A stretch of 64,000 bases of DNA, from contig NZ_MEHJ01000002.1 in NCBI RefSeq assembly GCF_001746415.1, forward strand, positions 496,001 to 560,000. The letters are read 5' to 3'. Position 1 is the first letter of the stretch; each line of letters begins with the position of its first letter. The notes under the pieces are model-generated. The model searched no databases, was not told where the DNA came from, and was given only the letters and a program-made list of their open reading frames with translations. Below are positions 52,363 to 60,880 of this stretch, one piece after another. Source of the stretch: Streptomyces agglomeratus (lineage in GTDB: Bacteria > Actinomycetota > Actinomycetes > Streptomycetales > Streptomycetaceae). The translations under genes and the position numbers were made by a program.

Positions 52363-52887
52363 CTAGGTCGTCGAACCCTGGTGCCCATCACTCACCCAGG
52401 CGACCAACCACTTGCGGAACTTGGCGTCGAGACCGTTAAGCCCACTCACCAGTTCTTTCAGATCATCCGCATCAAGCGGGCTTTGCTCGATGTCTCCTGA
52501 GCGGCGGAAGCGGCCTGTCGACAGGGACTGTTCTCCATCGGGGTCTGCACTGGCTGACCAGTAGCCGTGGACGTACCCGTTCCGTCGCCTGAACAGGGCT
52601 TCGCTTTCCGACAGGAGAGCAGACAAGTCAACCCCAGCATCACTCGACAACCGGGGATTCGCCGCGATGACGCGCCTGATGGTCTCGGCTGCCCGGCTGG
52701 CACTATCACCAGCCACGAGCTGCATTGCGTAAGGGCTCTCGACCAGATTGAGGGCAATGGCCTGGAGCATCAACTCCACGTTGGCCGCCGTGCGAACCAT
52801 CATCCCGAGCAGCACGTACAGATCCTTGTTGCGCTGCTGCCTGTCTGGAGTCGATTCCCAGAGCTTCGGCTTCTCGTCGTTCGTCAT
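52363..52887 (-). CDS. Hypothetical cytoplasmic protein
   Basis: 174 residues from MTNDEKPKLWESTPDRQQRN. Helical; LLGMMVRTAANVELMLQAIA and LLSESEALFRRRNGYVHGYW suggest a HEPN-like or AbiV-like helical bundle (a Arg-x-x-x-x-His-like RNGYVHG motif), but this is tentative. The frame is open upstream to 52980; ATG 52887 is the first with coding-like sequence. Confidence 0.55.
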   Translation of the reverse strand: MTNDEKPKLWESTPDRQQRNKDLYVLLGMMVRTAANVELMLQAIALNLVESPYAMQLVAGDSASRAAETIRRVIAANPRLSSDAGVDLSALLSESEALFRRRNGYVHGYWSASADPDGEQSLSTGRFRRSGDIEQSPLDADDLKELVSGLNGLDAKFRKWLVAWVSDGHQGSTT

Positions 52888-53345
52888 GGTCCGGAGTCTG
52901 GCACGCGAGGCCGGCGCTTCTCCGCTACTGCACCCCGGCTGCCGAACGCGGGCTGCTGCAAGCACGACAGCGGGCCGCACAGATCTGTGCGGCCCGCTGT
53001 GGCTCTGCTCCGGTTGGGCTCTGGCTTACGAGGTCCCCTTCGACTCCGGGGAGGATGAGGCGGTGCGCTGGCGGCCCAGTTCAGGTCGTGAACGGGCGCT
53101 TCGACTGGCTCGCGCGGAGGGGTGCGGGCGATGCGCAGGCTGGCACGCGGCCGGGCCAGGGTGTGGGTCAGGGCGACGACAACCTGGCGCGCCGCGCCGC
53201 CGCGCGCCCAAGAGCCGGTGAAGCGCACTTGGTTCTCGGCCCAGTTGCCCAGGCGCCGCCAGGGGCGGATACGGCCGAGTAGATAGCCGAGCGCGAAGGC
53301 TAGGGCTGCCGCGACGGTTGCGGCGGTCGCGACGTCGCCCATCAT
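52884..53345 (-). CDS. Single-pass membrane protein, probable frameshift near its end
   Basis: From ATG 53345 (overlapping the helicase-fragment stop) the protein starts MMGDVATAATVAAALAFALG, one membrane helix, then RPWRRLGNWAENQVRFTGSW and VVALTHTLARPRASLRIART. As read it runs through the palindrome at 52971-53000 to 52884. Another frame gives a short C-terminus RTASSSPESKGTS with a stop at 53026, just before the palindrome, which looks more natural. One indel near 53070 would explain this. Confidence 0.5.
   Translation of the reverse strand: MMGDVATAATVAAALAFALGYLLGRIRPWRRLGNWAENQVRFTGSWARGGAARQVVVALTHTLARPRASLRIARTPPREPVEAPVHDLNWAASAPPHPPRSRRGPRKPEPNRSRATAGRTDLCGPLSCLQQPAFGSRGAVAEKRRPRVPDSGP
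52971..53000. terminator. 30-bp perfect palindrome, terminator candidate
   Basis: AGCGGGCCGCACAGA at 52971-52985 is followed directly by its exact complement to 53000, giving a stem of 15 bp without a defined loop. It lies downstream of the minus-strand genes ending near 53026. Confidence 0.65.
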
Positions 53346-54716
53346 GACCAGCGCATCCCGAGGGCCGACAGCTCCTCCACCCGCTCCGGTGCCAGCTTTG
53401 CGGCCTTGACGCGCTGCTGGCTGACCCAGGCGCCCAGCCGTACGGCCTCGCCGTGGATGTGCTCGGAGTGGCTGCGCGGCACCTCCAGGTGTCCTTCGCG
53501 CTCGCGGTACTGCCGTGCGGCAGCCAGGTTCTGGGCCCACATCTCGGCGCGGGTCCGCTTGGCCGGTGCCGCGGTGATGCCGAGCATGCTGGTGAGCATC
53601 CACTGCTGGGTCGCGGTGAGCTTGGCGAAGCCGGCGTGCTGGGCGGCGGCCCACTTGCCCAGGTCCTCGCCGTCCGCGATGGCCACACCGGCCTTGTCGG
53701 GCAAAGTGCCGCCCGCCTTCGTGTGCAGCCAGGCGAGCCGGAAGCACCGCTGCCAGTCGATGCTCCACGTCGGGCACCAGCCGGGGTCGATGTCCTCCAG
53801 TGCCTGCCGACGCTCGTCGGTCAGGGGAGCGGCGCCGCCCTCCGGCTCGGGCAGACCTTCGGCGCGGCAGCGTTCGAGCTCGGCGGCCCGGCGCGCGGCT
53901 GCCCGCTGGTTCTTCAGCCAGCGCCCTACCGGGTACGCGCCGACGACCGCATCCACAGGTGCGGCCAGACCGACCTGGTGCTCCTCGGCCCAGGCGGCGG
54001 CCGCGCTCAGGCCCTCTTCGAAGCTGGCGTCGAAGTGCGACCAGACCATGCCGAGGGACTGGAGCTGGGCGGCGCGGTCGGCGTCCAGGCGGCCGGCGTT
54101 GTAGTGCCGGCGGCAGTCGGTGACCCACACACCCAGCGGGAAGTCGGACGGGGACCAGTCGACCGGGGTGCGGTAGCTGTAGGGCACGCGCAGGTCCTGG
54201 TGCTCCTGGGCGTAGCGCTGGGCGGCATGGATGCCGCGTCGCCAGTGCACCCGCTCGGGGTTGAGCACGCGCAGCTCGATGAACGCGGCCAGCTGGCGTG
54301 CGTCGCGCGGCGCGGAGAACCGCAGCAGGTCCTTGGCGGGGCGGCTGACGGTCGGTGTCTCGTCGCCGTCGGCGCCCTGGTCCAGGTCCTCGTCGAAGTC
54401 GGCGGTCTCGTCGCGGGGCTCGGGAACGCGGGTGCGGGAGTTACCCGGGTCGGTGAGCTTCTCGATGCGGGCATCGTGTGCACGCAGCGCGGCGAGCAGC
54501 TTGGCCAGGCCGTTGTACGCGGGGGAGGTGAGCATGGCGTCAGGCTTCTCGCCGGGGGCGAGGAATGCCGGCACCACGAGGGTGGCGATCTTCCCTTCGC
54601 CGGGGTGCATGCGCAGCGCGCGGCCAACGGCCTGGACCAGGTCTGGCATCGAGCCGCGGACGTCCGCGAAGACCACGGCGTCGCATTCGCGGGTGTCGAC
54701 GCCCTCTCCGCCAACG
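53342..54716 (-). pseudogene. C-terminal half of a DEAD/DEAH helicase with helicase-associated repeats
   Basis: The frame begins abruptly at about 54716 with VGGEGVDTRECDAVVFADVR and QAVGRALRMHPGEGKIATLV, helicase motifs V and VI. Two to three helicase-associated (HA) units follow: RRGIHAAQRYAQEHQDLRVP, FPLGVWVTDCRRHYNAGRL and AARQYREREGHLEVPRSH, ending VEELSALGMRWS. Motifs I-IV are missing; the sequence upstream belongs to an unrelated plus-strand fragment. The 5' half was lost by recombination. Homologues are often near conjugation or restriction genes. Confidence 0.75.
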
Positions 54717-54722
54717 GGACAC

Positions 54723-55175
54723 GCAAAGCGAAAGGCAGCAGAGCTGGACCTCAAGACCGCCGCCCCACAAGCCCTGCAGGCCCACAGCCGACTCGAGCCG
54801 CTCAGGAAGAAAGTAGAGGAGAACCGCTCCAAGCTCGATGCCGACGATGACGCCCGCACGAGACTTCACATGGACATCAACGCCGGACAGCGAGCCAACG
54901 CCAAGTTGCGGATGACGCTACGCAGCCGCCTGTCCGACGTCGTAGCCGGAACCGACCTGCTGCCCGTCTGGTTCGCCACCGCTCTTGGCCCGCTCCCTCC
55001 AGCGCGCAACGCAGATGCATGGATCGAAGCGGCGACAGATTTCCTCGCCTATCGGATCACCTATCAGGTGACCGACAAGGTGGTTGCCCTCGGCACCGCC
55101 CCTTCGAAGAGCGCTGAGCCCATTCGCCGAACCTGGCACAAAGAACTCACAGAGGAGCTCAAGCGCTGGGCATAG
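54723..55175 (+). pseudogene. C-terminal fragment of a large ATP-binding/relaxase-like protein
   Basis: Reads KTAAPQALQAHSRLEPLRKK, LRSRLSDVVAGTDLLPVWFA, GPLPPARNADAWIEAATDFL and RITYQVTDKVVALGTAP, ending KRWA at 55175. This resembles the tail of large Streptomyces ATP-binding or MobF/TrwC-type proteins. The 5' part is absent and the sequence joins the truncated helicase back to back near 54716-54723. A long open frame further left is only antisense to the helicase. Confidence 0.55.
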
Positions 55176-55204
55176 TGCGGTCCGCCTGCCTCAAGCACCA
55201 GCGC

Positions 55205-55423
55205 GGCGCGTCGGCTGCTGACCGACGCACTCCGCGAGTGGCCGATGACCGGGCATGGCCATCGGCCACTCGCGTGTCCACCCCGTCGGTCATGACCGAC
55301 TGCGGGGTAACCGATGGGCCGTGACCGATACCGGTGACCGATGACCGACCGGCCCCGTGACCGATGCCGTCGGTCATGACCGACAGCCGGCCCGGGCCTC
55401 ATCGGCCATCGGTCATGACCGAT
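55205..55423. repeat. ATCGGTCATGACCGAT palindromic box array, copy 2 (inverted)
   Basis: A perfect 16-bp palindrome at 55408-55423 and GTCGGTCATGACCGAC at 55285-55300 and 55369-55384, plus GTGACCGAT and ATCGGCCAT half-sites. Relative to the array at 38984-39225 the order is reversed, and 55205-55270 is close to the reverse complement of 39155-39220. Confidence 0.75.
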
Positions 55424-55490
55424 CCGCCACGCATCGGTCACCCTCACCCGGCCCGCCGATGTGCGGATACGGCGACGCTGCGGCGCCTGC

Positions 55491-55690
55491 GGAACACCCC
55501 CGCACCAGCGGGGAGGACTCACGCCCCCCCGCACTGTGCCGGGAGCTGCGCCAGCGGGGAGGACCGCCACTGGGCCTCGCCCACGTGCCGCTTCACGGGA
55601 GCACCCCCGCGCCCGCGGGGGTGCTCCGCCGCCGAGGTCCCCGGCGCCGACCTGGACGTCCTCCCCGCTGGCGCGGGGATGCTGCGGCAG
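55491..55690. repeat. CRISPR-like GC-rich hairpin repeats
   Basis: Four hairpins with cores of the type CCCCGC..GCGGGG: centred near 55505, 55551 (one arm degraded), 55612 and 55670. The first two contain AGCGGGGAGGAC; the last contains the complement GTCCTCCCCGCTGG. Actinobacterial type I-E repeats look like this, but the spacing (about 47, 61 and 58) and orientation vary and there is no cas gene in the window. Possibly a CRISPR relic. Confidence 0.45.
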
Positions 55691-55712
55691 TTGGACCGTC
55701 CCGCAGGTCCGC

Positions 55713-56048
55713 ATGACGAGCGGAGCCCGATTCGTGGAGTCGGCTGTCCGATTCCTGGACGAGCAGTTCGGGTTGACGCATCCGCGCTTCGGCTCCGTCT
55801 ACGGGCTCCGGCAGTCACGCGTCGGCGACAACTGGGAATTCGATCGCCGGACGGCGGCACGTGTTTTCATCGTCCGCATCACCGACGCCGAGGGGGCGGC
55901 AATCGAGCAGAGGTCACCCACACACGCTCGATGGGGTGTCGCGGACCTGCGAAGACGGAGGCGGGAGATCCACCCTGAGGGCGTCGTCCTGCTGACCACC
56001 GGATACGTCGAGGGATGGATCCCCGACGGCCCCATCTCTCTTTACTGA
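55713..56048 (+). CDS. Hypothetical 111-residue protein
   Basis: MTSGARFVESAVRFLDEQFG, then FGSVYGLRQSRVGDNWEFDR, RTAARVFIVRITDAEGAAIE and TGYVEGWIPDGPISLY. A compact alpha/beta protein with good codon bias from ATG 55713. No domain recognised. Stands alone after the repeat arrays. Confidence 0.5.
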   Translation: MTSGARFVESAVRFLDEQFGLTHPRFGSVYGLRQSRVGDNWEFDRRTAARVFIVRITDAEGAAIEQRSPTHARWGVADLRRRRREIHPEGVVLLTTGYVEGWIPDGPISLY

Positions 56049-56190
56049 GCGAGGAATCGCGGGCCTAGAATATGGCAACGGAACGCTGCCCCATGCCCAG
56101 CATTCCCTGCGGCGATGGCAGCCACTCGCCGCCCGCCTCCGACAGAGTTACGCCCCCGAGGGCCAATTCTCAGGACCACGGATCAGCAAT

Positions 56191-56865
56191 TCATCCCTCA
56201 ATTGAATTCACCCCGCCAACGCCTTGAATTTCCACGAGAATCCTTTCGAGTTCAGTCAAGGATTCCCTGGTGAGCAATGAAGGATTCGCCTCGAGCATCA
56301 ATCTGACATTATCCTTCACCTGCTGAAGCACGAGCTCTTCAACTGCGCTCAACTCTAGCGAACCACCCTCGCCCTCAATCCGAGCATTACGCAGAATCCC
56401 CATCTGCTCATCACTAAAGAGCCTGGCCATCAGGGCTGCCGCAAAGCGTACCGACGCCTCTTCGCTGCCCATACTCACTCGATCCTCAAGTTCGGCAATC
56501 ACTTCTCGCGAGTGCCCTGGAGGTGCAGATCCAATCAAGGTGACCGACTCATCGGGTGCGCCTGAGCTGTCATCCTTGCGAGTCCGAGAAAATCGCTTGC
56601 GCGTCGACTTCGCGAATGGAATAACCTGATCTTTCCACCACCTGTTAAGGCGTGGCGCAGTCCACGCCACAAATTTGATGAGAATGATCAGGGCTTCGGC
56701 TATCTCCTCGGGCTCCAGGCGCTCCCGCGATCGGGAATCCGACTCGCAGTCACGCCCGCTTGCACCGACGAAGAGCGGCGGTGGCTCCGCTGTCGAGTCT
56801 TCTTCGCCCTCGCCGTCAGGAATGAACTTGCCGTGCCCAACGAGGCGCCCTTCGTCATCATACAA
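56191..56865 (-). CDS. Hypothetical protein of AT-richer, probably foreign DNA
   Basis: 224 residues as read from a TTG at 56865. YDDEGRLVGHGKFIPDGEGE, a hydrophobic segment ALIILIKFVAWTAPRLNRWW (about residues 58-77), then a charged and helical C-terminal half (VRFAAALMARLFSDEQMGIL). The frame extends upstream as WPFEYPDGLTPGQSKDGGLH without a start. A better start (ATG at 56945 with GAGAGGAGTGG upstream) is one frame off, so one indel near 56930 may separate them. The DNA is clearly less GC-rich than its neighbours, suggesting separate transfer. Function unknown. Confidence 0.6.
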   Translation of the reverse strand: MYDDEGRLVGHGKFIPDGEGEEDSTAEPPPLFVGASGRDCESDSRSRERLEPEEIAEALIILIKFVAWTAPRLNRWWKDQVIPFAKSTRKRFSRTRKDDSSGAPDESVTLIGSAPPGHSREVIAELEDRVSMGSEEASVRFAAALMARLFSDEQMGILRNARIEGEGGSLELSAVEELVLQQVKDNVRLMLEANPSLLTRESLTELERILVEIQGVGGVNSIEG

Positions 56866-57019
56866 ATTATGGTGCAGGCCACCATCTTTTGACTGACCAG
56901 GAGTCAGCCCATCAGGATACTCAAACGGCCACTAACGCTAGTCATTTCCACTCCTCTCAAAAATGTGCACGACAGATCCCCCGGCCACAGTTGACCGCTT
57001 CGGCCACCTGGTCGAGAAC

Positions 57020-60000
57020 TCACCCAGAAGCTCCAAAAACGACGTCTGCATTCTCGCCACTCCAGCCAGCCGGGGTGTGCCAGATGACATTGACGCGGAA
57101 GACGTCACGAATCGTGTCCACGGACCAATCCTCGACGGGCGGTTCGGAGAGAACGAGGTAAAGACCGTCGGCCGGCGCGGGCAGCGTGTGGTTGATCTCG
57201 AGCAGGCGGGTCGCGCCCGATCGCAGGTCCGCATAGGTGGAGCAGCCTGCACCCAGGGCCTCGTAGAGGAAGAGACCGTGCTGGGTGACGCAGCTGACGT
57301 CGACGACCGAAGAGTCGGTCGGCTGGAGATCCGCCCAGAGAAGTGATGCCTTCAGCGCGTGGCGGACCGCCTCGTGCTTCTTGCACATACGGTCGGCCCC
57401 GGCAGCCGCTTCCAGCGCACGAAGGAAGCCGTCCTTCGTGGTCGCAGCCGGTGTTGCGGCGGTGGTGTCCGCGGTGGTCATCTGCACCTCTTCCTTCTGA
57501 TCGGGTTGCCTCGGGGCGACGGGGACCGCACCGTCGGAGTTCGGCTTCGTCGCGAAGCGCTCTTGGAGCTCTCGCCGTGCTGCAGCGAGGGGCCCTGCCC
57601 AGCCGGAAGCATCCAGCCCCTCCGCGAGCCGACCTGCGTCGAAAGCGCCCTCCTTGAGCGCACGGTTGGTTGTCGCGGCAAGGTCTCGAAGAACTCCGAG
57701 TCGTTCTCTGTCCGGATCACCGAACAGGTGAAGCACGTCGACCCAGTCGGTCTGGTCCCGGCGAAGGATGCGGTTGGCCATGCCCTGAAGTTCGGAGAGG
57801 CGGCTGCGGGCCTCGGGAACGTCGCCGTCGCTGCCGGTCAGCTCTACCAGCACGTCCAGCGCCGCGAGATAGCGCCTCGCCATCCGCTCCGAGACGGGCG
57901 ACCGGCCACGCTGATCAGCGGTGAGCACCGTCTGACTCGTGTCGTTCGCGAACACCCAGCAGTCCAGCTCGTCACCCCGGCGCGGGGGAACCGAGCCCTG
58001 GCGGACGGTGAGCACGAGCGGCCGACCGATCACCGGAGACAGCGGCCTGACCTTGTACCGACCGCCAGTGACGTGGCCCACGACCTCGACCCGGACATCG
58101 CTGCCGATCCGGGGAAGGCTTTCCGCCGCGCCAGCCGGCCGGGCGTCCATTGCCGCGGGTTCGGTGTCGTCCGCGGAGGCGGTGAGCGCCTCCGGCAGCG
58201 GGGCGGTGTGCAGGACGGTCAGACTCTGGGTGCTGCGCGTGAGGGCCACGTACAACTGGCGCAGCCCGGCGGGACCGCGGTCGGCGATCGTGGCAGGCTC
58301 GACGACCAGGACGTGGTCGTACTCCATGCCCTTGACCTGAGCTGCGGCCAGCACGGAGACGGCCTCGCGGTTCCGCTCGCCGATGTCGCCGTCCTCGCCG
58401 ATCCTGCGGCTGATGGCGTCCAGCCAGTCCGAGTCGTCAGGAACGATGACGGCCACGGAGCGTGGGGTGCTGCCATCACTGGTGTCCATAAGCCGGGCCA
58501 CGTGGGCAACGGTGTCGTCGAGCAGCTTCCACGGCTCGGACGCCACGGTCCGTACGGCGTCCGCTCCCGCCTCCCGGACAGCCTGCGGGTACGGCAGGGC
58601 CGGAGCGATCATCTCTGCGAGCGGAGCAACGAACTCCATGATCTCGGCGGGGACGCGGTAGCTGGTGGTGAGCTGAGCCACGCTCCAATCGCCGTGATCC
58701 GAGAGGAGTGCGCCGAGCACGTCCCAGCTCGTCGGAATGTGGGCGCCCGTCGCCTGCGCGAGGTCGCCCAGGACGGTCATGGAGCCGCCCACGGCACAGC
58801 GCCGCCGCAGGGAGCGGGCCTGCATGGGCGTGAGGTCCTGGGCCTCGTCGACGACGATGTGGCCGTATCGCGGTGGGGTGTCGCCGCTGATCAGAACCCC
58901 GAGCTCTTCGAGGCAGACGTGGTCGTCGAGGGTCCACGGATCGGCGTCGGCGCTGGCGGCGCGGGCACGCAGCAGGGCCGCCTGCTCGTCCTCGTTGAGG
59001 ATGCCGTCGGCGCAGTCCCGCAGGAGGTCGGCCGAGTCATAGAGGCTACGCAAGGCCTCCCGGGGGCCGGGGGACGGCCAGACGCGTTCGACGAGGCGCT
59101 CGACCCGGCGGTTGCGTTCCAGGTCGCGGCGGATCGTGCCGGCCTGCCCACGGCGCGGCGCGATGTCGGCGAGCTCCTGGAGGAGCCGGTCGACGAAGAG
59201 GCCGCGGAAACGGTCGCGTAGCTCCCGGAAGGGCCCGTCGCCGGCGTGGGCCTGGTCGAGGAGGGCGAGGACCTCGGACTTCGGCACGCGAAGGGTCGTA
59301 CTGCCGGCGGTGACGACGATCGCGGGCTCGTCGCCCTCGAAAGAGGGGTCGACGGTGAGGGCGTCGAGAGCCTCAGGGCGATAGTCGCTCTCGACGCGGC
59401 GCCGCAGCACGGCCGCCATGCGTTCGTCCGACTTCACGAGGCGTGCCTTCGGGGAGTCGGTGCCGAGGATCTCGCCCTCCCACAGGCGGTCCAGCTGGAC
59501 GGCGTTGACATCCCGGGTGCCAAGGGTGGGGAGGACCTGTCCGACATAGTCGAGGAACCGCTGGTGGGGGCCGATGACGAGGATGTCCTGGGCCCTGAAG
59601 TGCTCGTTGTTGACGAGCCAGGTCACCCGGTGGAGACCGACCGCCGACTTGCCGGTACCAGGGCCGCCCTGCACGACGAGGATGTCCGAGGGCGAGCCGG
59701 TGACCAGCTCCATCTGGTCACGGCGGATGGTCTCGACGATGTCGCGCATCCGACCGCCGCGCGACCGCTGGAGCTCCCGCAGCAGGAAGTCGTCCGGCTG
59801 GACTGCCTTCCGCCGCTGCCGCCGGAGGACATCGCCGGGGGTGGGGGCTGCCGACGTACGCTCCGGGGCGGGGGACGCGTCTACCTCCTCCGCCGCGCTG
59901 TCGTCGGCGGCCTGACGGGGCACCGGTACGCCGGCGGGCTCGGGTACGGACAAGGGCACGGGAGCGGGCGTCGCCAGGGAGATCTCGTCGAAGTAGCTCT

Positions 60001-60412
60001 CGACGATCCGCTGTACGCAGCGGAGCTGCCGACGCAGGACCACCTCGCCCGGGTTCTCGGGCCGGGTCTCGATCCACTTCTTCGCCAGGGGGCTGGTCCA
60101 CATCAGAACCACCGGCTCGTGCGAGGAGTCGTGCACGCTGCGGCGCCCGATGTACCAGGGACGCGGGTCTCCTCCCGGATCCTCCGGCGCGTCGACGCGG
60201 GAGAAGACCAGGGCTTCATTGCCGAGCCCTCCGTAAGCCTCTGCACGAGCCTCCGCTTCGGCCCGGTTGGCGATCCCGTCCTTGCCGCTCGCCGAGGCGG
60301 TGGCCGCCGAGGTGCCGCTCAGTTCAGCCAGTTTCGTGGTGTAGCAGTCGTATGCGTGGTCCACCGCCCGCTGCTCGCCGGCGAGGATCCCGTCCCGAGT
60401 GGTGGTGCTCAT
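57020..60412 (-). CDS. HelD-like superfamily 1 helicase with C-terminal extension
   Basis: About 1130 residues from ATG 60412 (GGGAGGACG upstream). The N-terminus has the HelD-family layout (LVFSRVDAPEDPGGDPRPWY, PVVLMWTSPLAKKWIETRPE, NPGEVVLRRQLR). Walker A is QGGPGTGKSA (about 248-257), motif II IVVDEAQDLTPMQAR, motif VI YVALTRSTQSLTVL. HelD proteins release stalled RNA polymerase. The last 150 residues (DGFLRALEAAAGADRMCKKH, TYADLRSGATRLLEINHTL) are an extra domain I do not recognise. Third gene of an operon with an SMC-like ATPase; the pairing suggests DNA/RNA-polymerase surveillance or defence. Confidence 0.82.
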   Translation of the reverse strand: MSTTTRDGILAGEQRAVDHAYDCYTTKLAELSGTSAATASASGKDGIANRAEAEARAEAYGGLGNEALVFSRVDAPEDPGGDPRPWYIGRRSVHDSSHEPVVLMWTSPLAKKWIETRPENPGEVVLRRQLRCVQRIVESYFDEISLATPAPVPLSVPEPAGVPVPRQAADDSAAEEVDASPAPERTSAAPTPGDVLRRQRRKAVQPDDFLLRELQRSRGGRMRDIVETIRRDQMELVTGSPSDILVVQGGPGTGKSAVGLHRVTWLVNNEHFRAQDILVIGPHQRFLDYVGQVLPTLGTRDVNAVQLDRLWEGEILGTDSPKARLVKSDERMAAVLRRRVESDYRPEALDALTVDPSFEGDEPAIVVTAGSTTLRVPKSEVLALLDQAHAGDGPFRELRDRFRGLFVDRLLQELADIAPRRGQAGTIRRDLERNRRVERLVERVWPSPGPREALRSLYDSADLLRDCADGILNEDEQAALLRARAASADADPWTLDDHVCLEELGVLISGDTPPRYGHIVVDEAQDLTPMQARSLRRRCAVGGSMTVLGDLAQATGAHIPTSWDVLGALLSDHGDWSVAQLTTSYRVPAEIMEFVAPLAEMIAPALPYPQAVREAGADAVRTVASEPWKLLDDTVAHVARLMDTSDGSTPRSVAVIVPDDSDWLDAISRRIGEDGDIGERNREAVSVLAAAQVKGMEYDHVLVVEPATIADRGPAGLRQLYVALTRSTQSLTVLHTAPLPEALTASADDTEPAAMDARPAGAAESLPRIGSDVRVEVVGHVTGGRYKVRPLSPVIGRPLVLTVRQGSVPPRRGDELDCWVFANDTSQTVLTADQRGRSPVSERMARRYLAALDVLVELTGSDGDVPEARSRLSELQGMANRILRRDQTDWVDVLHLFGDPDRERLGVLRDLAATTNRALKEGAFDAGRLAEGLDASGWAGPLAAARRELQERFATKPNSDGAVPVAPRQPDQKEEVQMTTADTTAATPAATTKDGFLRALEAAAGADRMCKKHEAVRHALKASLLWADLQPTDSSVVDVSCVTQHGLFLYEALGAGCSTYADLRSGATRLLEINHTLPAPADGLYLVLSEPPVEDWSVDTIRDVFRVNVIWHTPAGWSGENADVVFGASG

Positions 60413-60505
60413 GTGCGTCCTCCCTGCGGTGCCGGGGGACACCGCCACGGGCATGCGCCCGTACCCCGCTGAAACAACTATCAGAAACCAGACGGTGACG
60501 AACAG

Positions 60506-60880
60506 TCAGTGGATCAGTTCTCGGACGAGGTCGTCGGCCTCGGTCCGCCAGTCCCGCACCTGGTCGTACGTGGGCCCGAGCTCGTACAGGTGGTAGTGGC
60601 ACCCCAGACTCAGCTGGGACCAGAGGGCCTTCGCCCGCCGAGCCGTCTCGGCCGGCGCGACGGAGTGCAGGAGGAGCAGCTTGGCGCGCCCCGTGGTCCG
60701 GGATAGACCGGGCGTCGCGGCTTCCAACACCCGGTCGACGCAGAGCTCCAGCGCGGTCCGCAGCGCGAGGCAGGCGCCGCGGTGCCGGCCGGCGGTAGTG
60801 GCGTCGGCGAGTTCGCCGTCGAGGAGGCGGTCGGCCGTCAGCAGCAGACCTTCGACGGAAGCAGGGGCAGGGGTGGTCAT
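60506..60880 (-). CDS. Small helical protein of the SMC/HelD operon
   Basis: 124 residues: VEGLLLTADRLLDGELADAT, RHRGACLALRTALELCVDRV, AKLLLLHSVAPAETARRAKA and LSLGCHYHLYELGPTYDQVR. All helical, soluble, with an RxxxxLALRTALE pattern. The HYHLYEL stretch resembles HEPN-like bundles but lacks a clear RxxxxH. Its ATG overlaps the SMC-like gene stop by 4 bp, so it is co-produced and probably a complex partner or toxin-like component. No family recognised. Confidence 0.65.
   Translation of the reverse strand: MTTPAPASVEGLLLTADRLLDGELADATTAGRHRGACLALRTALELCVDRVLEAATPGLSRTTGRAKLLLLHSVAPAETARRAKALWSQLSLGCHYHLYELGPTYDQVRDWRTEADDLVRELIH

Noticed and set aside
55491..55690. Functional CRISPR array
   Set aside because: Irregular spacing, one unit reversed, no cas genes; kept only as CRISPR-like repeats.
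57359..59221. Long plus-strand frame opposite the HelD-like gene
   Set aside because: No motif, atypical composition, and the minus strand has full helicase motifs.
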